Part shown: positions 40,891 through 48,479 of the stretch, one piece after another | Numbering within the stretch: the first letter of the stretch is position 1 | Layout of the letters: each line of letters starts with the position of its first letter | Assembly (NCBI GenBank): GCA_028868875.1 | Contig: JAGWTS010000002.1 | Span: 1 to 54,188 of the forward strand | From: Burkholderiales bacterium | GTDB taxonomy: Bacteria > Pseudomonadota > Gammaproteobacteria > Burkholderiales > Burkholderiaceae_C | Length of the DNA stretch: 54,188 nt | Direction of reading: 5' to 3' | The notes under the pieces: generated by a model | Seen by the model: the letters and a program-made list of their open reading frames with translations, nothing else | Told to the model about the DNA's origin: nothing | Databases searched by the model: none | Position numbers and translations under genes: made by a program

Positions 40891-42203
40891 GGTCACCCGG
40901 CAACGAACGCAAGGCACGGCCGCACGCAAGGGCATGGGCGTCGCTTTGGCAGCGCATCGAGGACAACCCGCTCGCCCACGTCGGACCGGGACTGATCACC
41001 GGCGTGGCTGACGACGACCCGAGCGGCATAGCAACCTACTCGCAGGCGGGTGCCCAATTCGGATTGAACATGCTGTGGACGATGCCACTCATGTTTCCGC
41101 TGATGGCGGCGATTCAGTCGATTTGCGCGCGCATCGGTCGCGTCACCGGCAAGGGTCTGGCCGCCAACATCAAGGCGACGTTTCCACTGATCGTGCTTCA
41201 GGGCGTCGTGCTGTTGCTGCTGGTGGCGAATACGCTGAACATCGCTGCGGACGTGGCCGCAATGGGGGAAGTCGCCGAACTCGTGAGCGGAGTCAACCGA
41301 CACCTGCTGACCGCCTTCTTCGTCCTTGCCACCTTGGCGCTGCAGATACTGGTTCCCTACCACCGCTACGTCTCGTACTTGAAATGGTTGACCCTGTCGC
41401 TGCTCGCCTACGCCGCAGTCCTGTTCACGGTGCACGTGCCATGGGGCCAGGTGGCTCTGCGCACGGTGTGGCCGCATTTCACGCTGAACTCGAAATCGGC
41501 GGCGGTGATCGTAGCCATTTTCGGCACCACCATCAGTCCTTACCTGTTCTTCTGGCAGGCCTCGGAGGAGGTCGAGGACATGCAGGCCACGACGGGTGCG
41601 AAGCCGCTGCGGACGGACGCACACGCGGCGCCTGGCGAACTTCGACGCATCCGCTGGGACACCTGGAGCGGCATGCTCTACTCGGACCTCGCGGCCTATT
41701 TCATCATCCTGGCGACTGCCGTCACGCTCAATGTCTCCGGCGTCCATGACATCAACACGGCGGCACAGGCCGCCAGTGCGTTGCGCCCGCTGGCCGGCGA
41801 ATTGGCCTATATGCTTTTCGCGGTGGGGATCCTGGGCGTCGGCATGATCGGCGTGCCCGTGCTGGCGGGCTCCGCGGCGTACGCGATGGCCGAGGCCATG
41901 GGATGGAAGTGGGGACTGGAGCGCAAGGCCGGCGATGCGCGCGGCTTCTACGGTGTCATCGCCGTGAGCGTCCTGGTCGGCCTCGGGATTCAGTATTCAC
42001 CGATCAGTCCGATGAAGGCGTTGTTCTGGAGTGCCGTCATCAATGGCGTCGTCGCTGTCCCGTTGATGGCGGTGGTGATGGTTCTGGTGTCCAAGAAGTC
42101 GGTGATGGGCGCGTTTACGGCGCCGCTCGCGATCGCAGGACTTGGTTGGATCGCCACGGCGGTCATGGGTGTCGCCGCCCTTTGCATGCTCCTGCCAGGA
42201 TAG
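40887..42203 (+). CDS. Nramp-superfamily transporter of atypical (NRMT-like) type
   Basis: The 438-residue protein has about 11 transmembrane helices and the Nramp fold pattern: GPGLITGVADDDPSGIATYSQAGAQFG in helix 1 region (ADDDPSGIATYSQ) and GTTISPYLFFWQASEE in helix 6. Classical Mn2+/Fe2+ Nramps have DPGN in helix 1 and MPH in helix 6. Here DPSG and SPY replace them, losing the metal-selecting Met, as in Nramp-related Mg2+ transporters. Transport of a hard divalent ion such as Mg2+ is inferred. The start ATG overlaps the preceding stop. Interval 42204-42448 holds only palindrome O. Confidence 0.85.
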   Translation: MRSPGNERKARPHARAWASLWQRIEDNPLAHVGPGLITGVADDDPSGIATYSQAGAQFGLNMLWTMPLMFPLMAAIQSICARIGRVTGKGLAANIKATFPLIVLQGVVLLLLVANTLNIAADVAAMGEVAELVSGVNRHLLTAFFVLATLALQILVPYHRYVSYLKWLTLSLLAYAAVLFTVHVPWGQVALRTVWPHFTLNSKSAAVIVAIFGTTISPYLFFWQASEEVEDMQATTGAKPLRTDAHAAPGELRRIRWDTWSGMLYSDLAAYFIILATAVTLNVSGVHDINTAAQAASALRPLAGELAYMLFAVGILGVGMIGVPVLAGSAAYAMAEAMGWKWGLERKAGDARGFYGVIAVSVLVGLGIQYSPISPMKALFWSAVINGVVAVPLMAVVMVLVSKKSVMGAFTAPLAIAGLGWIATAVMGVAALCMLLPG

Positions 42204-42239
42204 CGGTCGCACGCTGCGCACCTGCTCCGATCGCGATTT

Positions 42240-42253
42240 GTATGCTGGCGCAC
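42240..42253. promoter_or_regulatory. Crp/Fnr-type palindrome site O, orphan
   Basis: GTATG-CTGG-CGCAC lies between two gene ends with no gene start in the right place on either strand. It may be a relic of a lost gene. No convincing -10 is present at the modal spacing. Confidence 0.35.
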
Positions 42254-42448
42254 GCCTTGCGGGCCATGCCCTGGTTGGGCAGCGGCCACCCGAGGTCGCC
42301 TGGCGTCGACGACCCTGATCGCCGCGCAGGCGCCGCGTCGAGATCTTCGAACAGTCGGGCGTTGCTTCCGGTCATGCGCGCGACCACGAAGGAACGGGCC
42401 CCGACCCGGCGGTCCAGGCCCGCGTGGTGGCAGGTTGCGGCGCAGCGC

Positions 42449-43000
42449 TCAGCCGCTGTGCCGCGTGACCCAGTCGACGTAGCGGGCCATCCAGTCGCGC
42501 AGCAGTCGATGGCCGGCGACTCCGAGCTTGCCTTCGGCTGGGAACAGGGCATCCGTGGCCTGCAGGAACACTTCGGGCTGACCGAGCGTGGGCATGTCCA
42601 GGCTCGCCAATACGTTGCGCAGGTGTTGCTGGGCCAGGGCGGTCCCCATGACTCCCTCGGACACACCGATGATGCCGGCCGGCTTTCCCGGCCAGGCACT
42701 TTGCCCGTAGGGCCGGGAGGCGTGGTCGATCGCGTTCTTCAACACGCCGGGAATGGATCGGTTGTATTCGGCCGTCACGAACAGCACGCCTTGGCTGTCT
42801 GCAATGGCCGCCTTCAGCCGCAGGACCGGGGCCGACTGCTTGTCGTCGTCGTCCTGGTTGTACAGGGGGAGGTCCGCAATGCCGAGCTGCTTGAAGCTGA
42901 AGGCAGGGGGAGCGAGCTTGGCGACGGCGTCCGCCAACCGCCGGTTGAACGACTCGCGCCGGAGACTTCCGACAAGGACGGCGATCTGGTGCTGGTTCAT
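42449..43000 (-). CDS. NADPH-dependent FMN reductase / quinone reductase (ChrR/YieF-like)
   Basis: The 183-residue flavodoxin-like protein begins MNQHQIAVLVGSLRRESFNRRLADAV, with the FMN phosphate-binding GSLRxxSxNxxL, then FVTAEYNRSIPGVLKNAIDHASRP, the family's conserved YNxSxPGxLKNxxDxxSR. Such enzymes reduce FMN, quinones, chromate or azo dyes with NADPH. AGGGAGC precedes ATG 43000. No palindrome is upstream. Downstream flank 42254-42448 has no gene. Confidence 0.9.
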   Translation of the reverse strand: MNQHQIAVLVGSLRRESFNRRLADAVAKLAPPAFSFKQLGIADLPLYNQDDDDKQSAPVLRLKAAIADSQGVLFVTAEYNRSIPGVLKNAIDHASRPYGQSAWPGKPAGIIGVSEGVMGTALAQQHLRNVLASLDMPTLGQPEVFLQATDALFPAEGKLGVAGHRLLRDWMARYVDWVTRHSG

Positions 43001-43034
43001 GGTGCTCCCTGGGGTGTTCGAAGCGAGGCGGTAC

Positions 43035-43196
43035 TCATGCCGGTCGCAGGGCGGCCGAGCCGTGGCCGGCGCTGCCGGCGCGGCGGCCGGGCGCCTCCGG
43101 CAGGCGCGGCGTCCTGCGCCGCAGGTATCGGGCCTGCAGGCAAAGCAGCGGCGGGAGCAACCGCAGCGGCAGAAGACGCTGCCAATCGGCACCCAA
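43035..43196 (-). pseudogene. 5' remnant of an SGNH/GDSL-type hydrolase
   Basis: Minus-strand frame from about 43196 reads WQRLLPLRLLPPLLCLQARY, LRRRTPRLPEAPGRRAGSAG and stops at 43035. This resembles the N-terminal anchor and linker (ARYLRRRTPRLPEAxGxRxG) of secreted SGNH hydrolases, but the GDS catalytic block never appears. No proper start codon is seen. The rest of 43197-43589 contains no recognisable gene. Confidence 0.45.
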
Positions 43197-43589
43197 TGGC
43201 GCACCGCATGGAGTCCAGCGCGTCCGGCTTGCTGCTTGCATGGCTGAGCCTCGTGAATCGGAAGTTGATGCCCCCGGGCAGCCGCTGGCGCCGCTGCGCT
43301 CGGGAGGGGGCGCAGCGCAGCCTGCGTGGAGAACGCACGGTAGGCGAAGTCCCCGGCCCGATCCGTGCGTTCGCGAACGGATTGCGGCGCCTCGCCCTGC
43401 GCCATGGGCGATGTGCGGCGCCTTGCTGACTGTGTCGGCAGCAATTCCCAGCCCCTTCCTGCGCGCGTTCGTGTCGGCGGGAAAGTGGTCCCGATGACCG
43501 GGAGCCGCTTGCAAGGGGCGCAGCAGTCGTGGCGGCGCCGGCACGCGCCGGATCCGGGATCCTGAACGCCCGCGGCGCGATCCGCCCCC

Positions 43590-43595
43590 TATACT
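43590..43595 (+). promoter_or_regulatory. -10-like TATACT upstream of the nucleotide cyclase gene
   Basis: TATACT lies 67 bases before ATG 43663. No clear -35 was found 16-18 bases upstream, so the promoter may need an activator. No island palindrome is present. Confidence 0.35.
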
Positions 43596-43662
43596 GTCTT
43601 GCACCGCACAAAGAATGCGGCGCGTTTCAATAGACCGACGAGGTTGGGAGCCGCCCGGTTTC

Positions 43663-46600
43663 ATGGACCTAGAAGCCGTCTTGAAGGCAGCGGTCGAGCT
43701 GCTCGAACGCCGACGCCGTGTCACCTGCCGCTGGCTGCAGCGTGAACTCGGCCTCGACGACGCCACGTTCGACGACCTGCGCGACGAATTGATCCTGGGC
43801 CAGCGCGTGGCGCGGGAAGTTGACGGCCAGGTGCTGGTCTGGGTCGAGCGCGAACAGTCCGCGCCGGCCGAGCGGCGCCAGCTCACGGTGATGTTCTGCG
43901 ACCTCGTCGGCTCGACGCGCCTGTCCGGCCGCCTCGACCCCGAGGACTGGCGCGACGTGATCCGCAGCTACCACGAGCAATGCGCGGCCGTGCTGCGACC
44001 CAGCGGCGGCCACATCGCGCAATACCTGGGCGACGGCCTGCTCGTCTACTTCGGCTACCCGAGCGCAAACGAGGACGATGCCGAACGCGCCGTGGGCGCC
44101 GGCCTCGCGATCGTGCAGGCCATCCGCCAGCTCAGCGCGCGCCTGGCTGCGCGCATCGGCAGCGGCCTCTCGGTGCGCGTGGGCATCCACACCGGGCTCG
44201 TCGTGATCGGCGGCGCCAGCGAGGGCGACGGCACCGAAACGCTCGCCCTGGGCGAGGCGCCCAACCTGGCGGCGCACATCCAGTCGCGTGCCGCGCCCGA
44301 CACCGTGCTCATCAGCCAGGCGACGCTCGGCCTGATTTCGGGCCGCTTCCTCACCGAGGACCTGGGGCCGCAAGTGCTCAAGGACCCGGCCTACCCGGTG
44401 CGCCTGGCGCAGGTGCTGGGCAAGCGGGGCGAACGCGTCGGCGCCCCGCGGGCCGCGCCGCGCCAGCGCCTGGTCGACCCGGCGGGCAGCATGGGGCGCC
44501 TCGGCCAGGCCTGGGAGGCTTCGCGCGAACGCGCCCAGGTGCTGCTGCTGCGCGGCGAGGCCGGGCTGGGCAAGACCCGGCTCGGCGAGGAGCTGTGCGA
44601 GATCGTGACCCAGGGCGGCGCGCGCGCGCGCGTGCTGCGCTGCTCGGGCTTCCACCGCCAGAGCGCGCTCCACCCGGTGGCGCAGCACCTGCTGCAGCGC
44701 GCCGGCGTCAACCCCGACGCACCGACCGAGGATGCCGCGCTGCGCGTGCAGGCGCTGATGGTGTCCGACGGCCTGGACGGCCTGGACGGCGAGGGCGGCG
44801 CGGCAGCGCTCGCCCTCATCGCGGCGCTGGTGGCGCCCGGATCGGCGGCGGCGGCCCCGGCGCGCGCGCTCGCGCCGGCGCAGCTCATGCAGTCCATGCA
44901 GGCCCTGCTGCTCGGCTGGCTCGATGCGATGGCGCGCCAGGGCCCGACCCTGGTGCTTTTCGAGGACTTGCACTGGGCCGATCCCTCGACGCTGGCGCTG
45001 CTCGGGCGCTTCGTCGCCGCCGGCCCGCCGCCGATGCTGCTGCTGCTCACGGCGCGGCCCGACTTCGACGCCCCAGCCCTGGCGCCGACCTCGGCGATCG
45101 AATTGCGGCGCCTGCCCGACGCGGCCATCCGCGAAGTCGTGGCGCAGGTCGGCGCGGCGCGCGCGCTGCCGAAGGCCCTCGTCGAGCGCATCGTCGAGAC
45201 CGCCGAGGGCGTCCCGTTGTACGCCGAGGAGATCACGCGCAGCGTGCTCGAATGCGCCGACGACACGCTCTCGATCGAGGTGCCGGCGAGCCTGCAGGGA
45301 TCGCTCACGGCACGCCTGGACCGCATGGGCCCGGCCAAGCTGCTGGCCCAGACCGCGGCGCTGCTCGGGCGCGAGTTCTCGTCCGACCTGCTCGGCGCGG
45401 TGAGCGAGCTGCCGCCATACGAGCTCGAGCGCACGCTGCAGCAGCTCACCGAGGGCGACATCCTGCTGCAGCTGGCGCAGACCGAGCCCCCGCGCTACGC
45501 CTTCCGGCACGCGCTGCTGCAGGCGGCGGCGGGCGAATCGCTGCTGCGCAGCGCGCGCCTGGCGCTGCACCGGCGCGTCGCCGACGTGCTGATCTCGCGC
45601 TTTGCCGGCACCGTGCAGGCCGAGCCCGAGACGCTGGCGCGCCACCTCAGCGAGGCCGGCGAGATGCGCCCGGCGATCCAGCAATGGCAGCGCGCCGGCG
45701 AGCACGCGCTGGCGCGCTCGGCCACCTCGGAAGCCCTGGCCCACCTGAGCCAGGGGCTGGACCTCGTGGCCGGGCTCGCCGCCGGCGCCGAGCGCGACGC
45801 GCTCGAGCTCGCGCTGCAGATTCCGCGCGCCAGCGCGCTGCGCGCCCTGCAAGGCGTGGCGGCACCGGCCACCGGCGCCGCCTACGAGCGCGCCTGCGGC
45901 CTGGCGAGCGAACTCGGCGACCGCGCGCGCCTGATCCCGGCCCTGAACGGGCTTTATTCCTACCGGCTGGTGGCGGGCCAGTGCGACGCGGCGCTGGCGC
46001 CGGCGCAACGCCTGCTCGACGTCGCGCAGGCCGGCGGCGACCGCCTGTTCGAGATGATCGGCCACCGCGCGGTCGGCGGCGTCGCGTTCCACCTCGGCGA
46101 CCTGGGCAGTGCGCGCACGCATCTGGAACGCGCCCTGGCGCTGTACGAGCCGGAGCAGCACGGGCCGCTGGCCTTCAGCTTCGGCATCGACCACAAGGTG
46201 GTGAGCGCGAACTTTCTCGCCCTCACGCTGCTGGTGCAGGGCGAGGTGGAGGCGGCGCGGGCGGTGCAGCGCAGCGGCCTCGAATGGGCCGAGGCGCTCG
46301 GTCACGACCACAGCACGGCGCAGGCGCTCGTCTTCGGCTGCCTGATGCATGTCGTCAATGAGGACTGGAACGCGGTGCCGGCGCTGGCCGAGCGCACGAT
46401 CGCACTCGGCCAGCGCCGCGGATTCCCGCTCATGGTGGGAGGCGGGCGCTTCCTGCTCGGTGCCGCGCGCGCCTTCGGCGGCGAGCCGCGGGAAGGCTTG
46501 CGCGTGATGGAAGAAGGCTCCGCACTCTGGTGGGGCACCGGAGCGCGCAACTACCGGCCGCTGGCCGAGATGCTGCATGCGCGCGCCCTCGCCTCGGTCG

Positions 46601-46824
46601 GCGAGGCCGGGCGTGCCGCGGCCCTGCTCGACGCCGCCTTTGCGGGCGTCGCCGCCACCGGCGAGCGCTGGATCGAGGCCGAACTCTGGCGCGCCCGCGC
46701 CGCGCTGGGCGGCGGGACGCAGGCCCGGGCCGACCTGGCCATGGCGCTCGCCACCGCGCGCCGCCAGGGCGCGGCGCTCTTCGCCTGGCGCGCCGAGCAG
46801 GCGGTGGGCCTGGCCTGCAGATAG
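43663..46824 (+). CDS. Class III nucleotide cyclase with ATPase and TPR regions
   Basis: The 1053-residue protein has a short N-terminal helical domain, a class III cyclase domain (about 75-255; metal-binding FCDLVGSTRLSG and GDGLLVYFG), an AAA/NB-ARC-type ATPase (GEAGLGKTR Walker A; LVLFEDLHWADP Walker B) and a long TPR-like C-terminus. It would make cAMP or cGMP in response to a signal sensed by the ATPase/TPR part. The segment PNLAAHIQSR has His where the transition-state Arg of NxAAR is expected, so activity may be altered. ATG 43663 (MDLEAVLKAAVELLE) fits the family; the frame is open 48 bases further upstream. Adjacent to the Crp/Fnr-rich island. Confidence 0.87.
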   Translation: MDLEAVLKAAVELLERRRRVTCRWLQRELGLDDATFDDLRDELILGQRVAREVDGQVLVWVEREQSAPAERRQLTVMFCDLVGSTRLSGRLDPEDWRDVIRSYHEQCAAVLRPSGGHIAQYLGDGLLVYFGYPSANEDDAERAVGAGLAIVQAIRQLSARLAARIGSGLSVRVGIHTGLVVIGGASEGDGTETLALGEAPNLAAHIQSRAAPDTVLISQATLGLISGRFLTEDLGPQVLKDPAYPVRLAQVLGKRGERVGAPRAAPRQRLVDPAGSMGRLGQAWEASRERAQVLLLRGEAGLGKTRLGEELCEIVTQGGARARVLRCSGFHRQSALHPVAQHLLQRAGVNPDAPTEDAALRVQALMVSDGLDGLDGEGGAAALALIAALVAPGSAAAAPARALAPAQLMQSMQALLLGWLDAMARQGPTLVLFEDLHWADPSTLALLGRFVAAGPPPMLLLLTARPDFDAPALAPTSAIELRRLPDAAIREVVAQVGAARALPKALVERIVETAEGVPLYAEEITRSVLECADDTLSIEVPASLQGSLTARLDRMGPAKLLAQTAALLGREFSSDLLGAVSELPPYELERTLQQLTEGDILLQLAQTEPPRYAFRHALLQAAAGESLLRSARLALHRRVADVLISRFAGTVQAEPETLARHLSEAGEMRPAIQQWQRAGEHALARSATSEALAHLSQGLDLVAGLAAGAERDALELALQIPRASALRALQGVAAPATGAAYERACGLASELGDRARLIPALNGLYSYRLVAGQCDAALAPAQRLLDVAQAGGDRLFEMIGHRAVGGVAFHLGDLGSARTHLERALALYEPEQHGPLAFSFGIDHKVVSANFLALTLLVQGEVEAARAVQRSGLEWAEALGHDHSTAQALVFGCLMHVVNEDWNAVPALAERTIALGQRRGFPLMVGGGRFLLGAARAFGGEPREGLRVMEEGSALWWGTGARNYRPLAEMLHARALASVGEAGRAAALLDAAFAGVAATGERWIEAELWRARAALGGGTQARADLAMALATARRQGAALFAWRAEQAVGLACR

Positions 46825-46880
46825 GCCGCCCATCGACGCCGATCAGGCGAAGGTCGGCACGCAGCCGCGCAGCCGCGCAG

Positions 46881-47052
46881 GCGGACAGGCGGACAGGCGG
46901 ACAGGCGGACAGGCGGACAAGCGAGCGGGCAAGCGGGCAGGCGAGCAGGCGGACAAGCGGACAAGCGGACAAGCGAGCGGGCAGGCGAGCAGGCGAGCGA
47001 GCAAGCGAGCAAGCGAGCAAGCGAGCAAGCGAGCAAGCGAGCAAGCGAGCGG
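46881..47052. repeat. 8-bp tandem repeat array (about 21 units)
   Basis: Units begin as GCGGACAG (five near-identical copies from 46881), pass through mixed GCAGGCGA / ACAAGCGG units, and end as seven copies of GCAAGCGA-type. Unit length stays 8, not a multiple of 3, and both flanking genes converge on it (cyclase stop 46824, flavoprotein stop 47100). Typical of slipped-strand-prone minisatellites; not a CRISPR, since there are no spacers. Confidence 0.9.
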
Positions 47053-47099
47053 GCCCGCTGGCCGGTCGAGGCCCGTGGACGCCCGCCGCCGCCGCCCGC

Positions 47100-48479
47100 T
47101 CAGCCCGCGCTGACGATCAGCCCTTGGCGCCACAGGTGCTGCCACAGCGAGCCCGCCAGCGCCTCGCCGCACAGCGCGCGCCAGCGCTCGAGCAAGGCCG
47201 GCAGCGGCGGCGTCGCGTCCAGCGGCTGCAGCCAGTCGCGCGCCGGCCGGCCGCACCAGAACGCGAAGGGCGCATCGAGCCCCGGGTGCACGAGCGCAGG
47301 GCTTGGCCGCACCCAGTCGCCGTCGAGAACCGGCTCGAGCTGCCAGCGCGCGAGCGGCGCGATGCACAGCCGAGCGTCCAGCGCCGGCCAGGAGCGCGGC
47401 GGCGGTGGAGGTGGCACCGCCGCGTCGTCGGCCGGGCCGGCGCGCGCGACCCAGAACGCCTCGTCGAAACGCGCCGCGGCGGCGCGGTAGAAGCCCGCCG
47501 CCAGCGCTTCGTGGCGGCGCGATGCGCGCAGCACCTGGTCGCGATGAAAGGTCCAGGCCCACGCCGCATCGGCGGGCCGCACGAGCGCGGTGTGCAGGCA
47601 GGCGGCGGCCTGCACGCCCTGGCGCAGCGCACAGGCCAGGCCTTGCGACGACAGCGGGTCGAGCGCGCAGGCCGCTTCGCCCACGCGCAGCAGGCCGCGC
47701 TCGTCGGCCGGCGTCGGGTGGCGGCGCGCGCTCGCGTCGCGGACCCGGAGCGGGCCCCGGCGCGCGTGGCGCAGCACGGGGTCCAGCAGGCCGGCGCGCG
47801 CGACGGCCTCGTCGTAGAACGCCGCGCGACCCGGGCCCCCGAGCGCGGCCATGCGCGCCGCATCGGCGAAGACGGCCACGCTGCAACGCCCGTCGGGCAG
47901 CGGCGCGGCCCAGACCCAGGCCTCGCGCAAGGCCTGGACGCGGCCGTGCCCGGCGCAGGCGTTGGCGCCCTGCCATTCGGCGCAGAGCGCCGCGGTCGGC
48001 GGCCTCAGGGCGGCGCCGGCGCGCCGGCCGCGCGCGTCGACGACCGCCTGCGCCTCGAGCGTCTCGCCGTCCGCGAGGCGCAAACGCCAGGCGCCCGCGT
48101 CGTGCTCGATCGACCGCACCGCCGCCGGCCGGCGCAAGCCGGCCCCCGCTGCCATGGCGGCTTCGCGCAGCAGCTCGTCCAAGCGCGCCCGCTCGACCTG
48201 GAAGCCGGCCGCGCCGCCGCCGTCGACCTCGCGCGCCGCGCCGTCCCATTCGACCAGGGAGCCGCGCGGGCGCAGGAAGCCGGCGGCCTCGACCGCCGCG
48301 CGCACGCCGAGCTGCTCGAGCCCCGGCAGGGCCGAAGGCGGCAGCGACTCGGCCGCCGGGGCGCGCCCGGGCCCGCCGCGCTCGACGAGCAGCACGCGGT
48401 GGCCCAGCTGCGCGAGGCGGATCGCCGCCGCGCTGCCGGCCGGGCCGGCGCCGACGACGCAGACTTCAGTTGAACGCAT
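47100..48479 (-). CDS. FAD-dependent monooxygenase of LodB/QhpG (tryptophan-modifying) type
   Basis: The 459-residue flavoprotein begins MRSTEVCVVGAGPAGSAAAI (FAD GxGxxG at about 9-14) and has the second FAD motif LLRVGEAACALDPLSSQGLA. This layout is shared by tryptophan halogenases, LodB and QhpG. LodB is needed to form cysteine tryptophylquinone (CTQ) in LodA, and QhpG hydroxylates the Trp precursor in quinohemoprotein amine dehydrogenase. It overlaps the radical SAM gene by 14 bases and is last in the operon, so a maturation role for the LodA-like proteins is inferred. No halogenase WxWxIP motif was found. Confidence 0.82.
   Translation of the reverse strand: MRSTEVCVVGAGPAGSAAAIRLAQLGHRVLLVERGGPGRAPAAESLPPSALPGLEQLGVRAAVEAAGFLRPRGSLVEWDGAAREVDGGGAAGFQVERARLDELLREAAMAAGAGLRRPAAVRSIEHDAGAWRLRLADGETLEAQAVVDARGRRAGAALRPPTAALCAEWQGANACAGHGRVQALREAWVWAAPLPDGRCSVAVFADAARMAALGGPGRAAFYDEAVARAGLLDPVLRHARRGPLRVRDASARRHPTPADERGLLRVGEAACALDPLSSQGLACALRQGVQAAACLHTALVRPADAAWAWTFHRDQVLRASRRHEALAAGFYRAAAARFDEAFWVARAGPADDAAVPPPPPPRSWPALDARLCIAPLARWQLEPVLDGDWVRPSPALVHPGLDAPFAFWCGRPARDWLQPLDATPPLPALLERWRALCGEALAGSLWQHLWRQGLIVSAG

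Noticed and set aside
43375-43386. Palindrome near CGTTCGCGAACG as another regulon site
   Set aside because: It has no 4-base spacer and no promoter elements at the expected spacing.
43669-46833. 1054-codon open frame on the minus strand
   Set aside because: Exactly antisense to the cyclase/ATPase gene and made of Arg/Ala/Gly/Gln-rich low-complexity sequence without domains.
46551-47044. Repeat-encoded proteins across the 8-bp array
   Set aside because: Frames over the array consist of reiterated Leu-Ala-Cys/Arg or Arg-Gln-Ala units with no start context; unit length shifts frame, so they are artefacts.
46881-47052. Possible CRISPR array
   Set aside because: Units are 8 bp, contiguous, with no spacers and no cas genes nearby.
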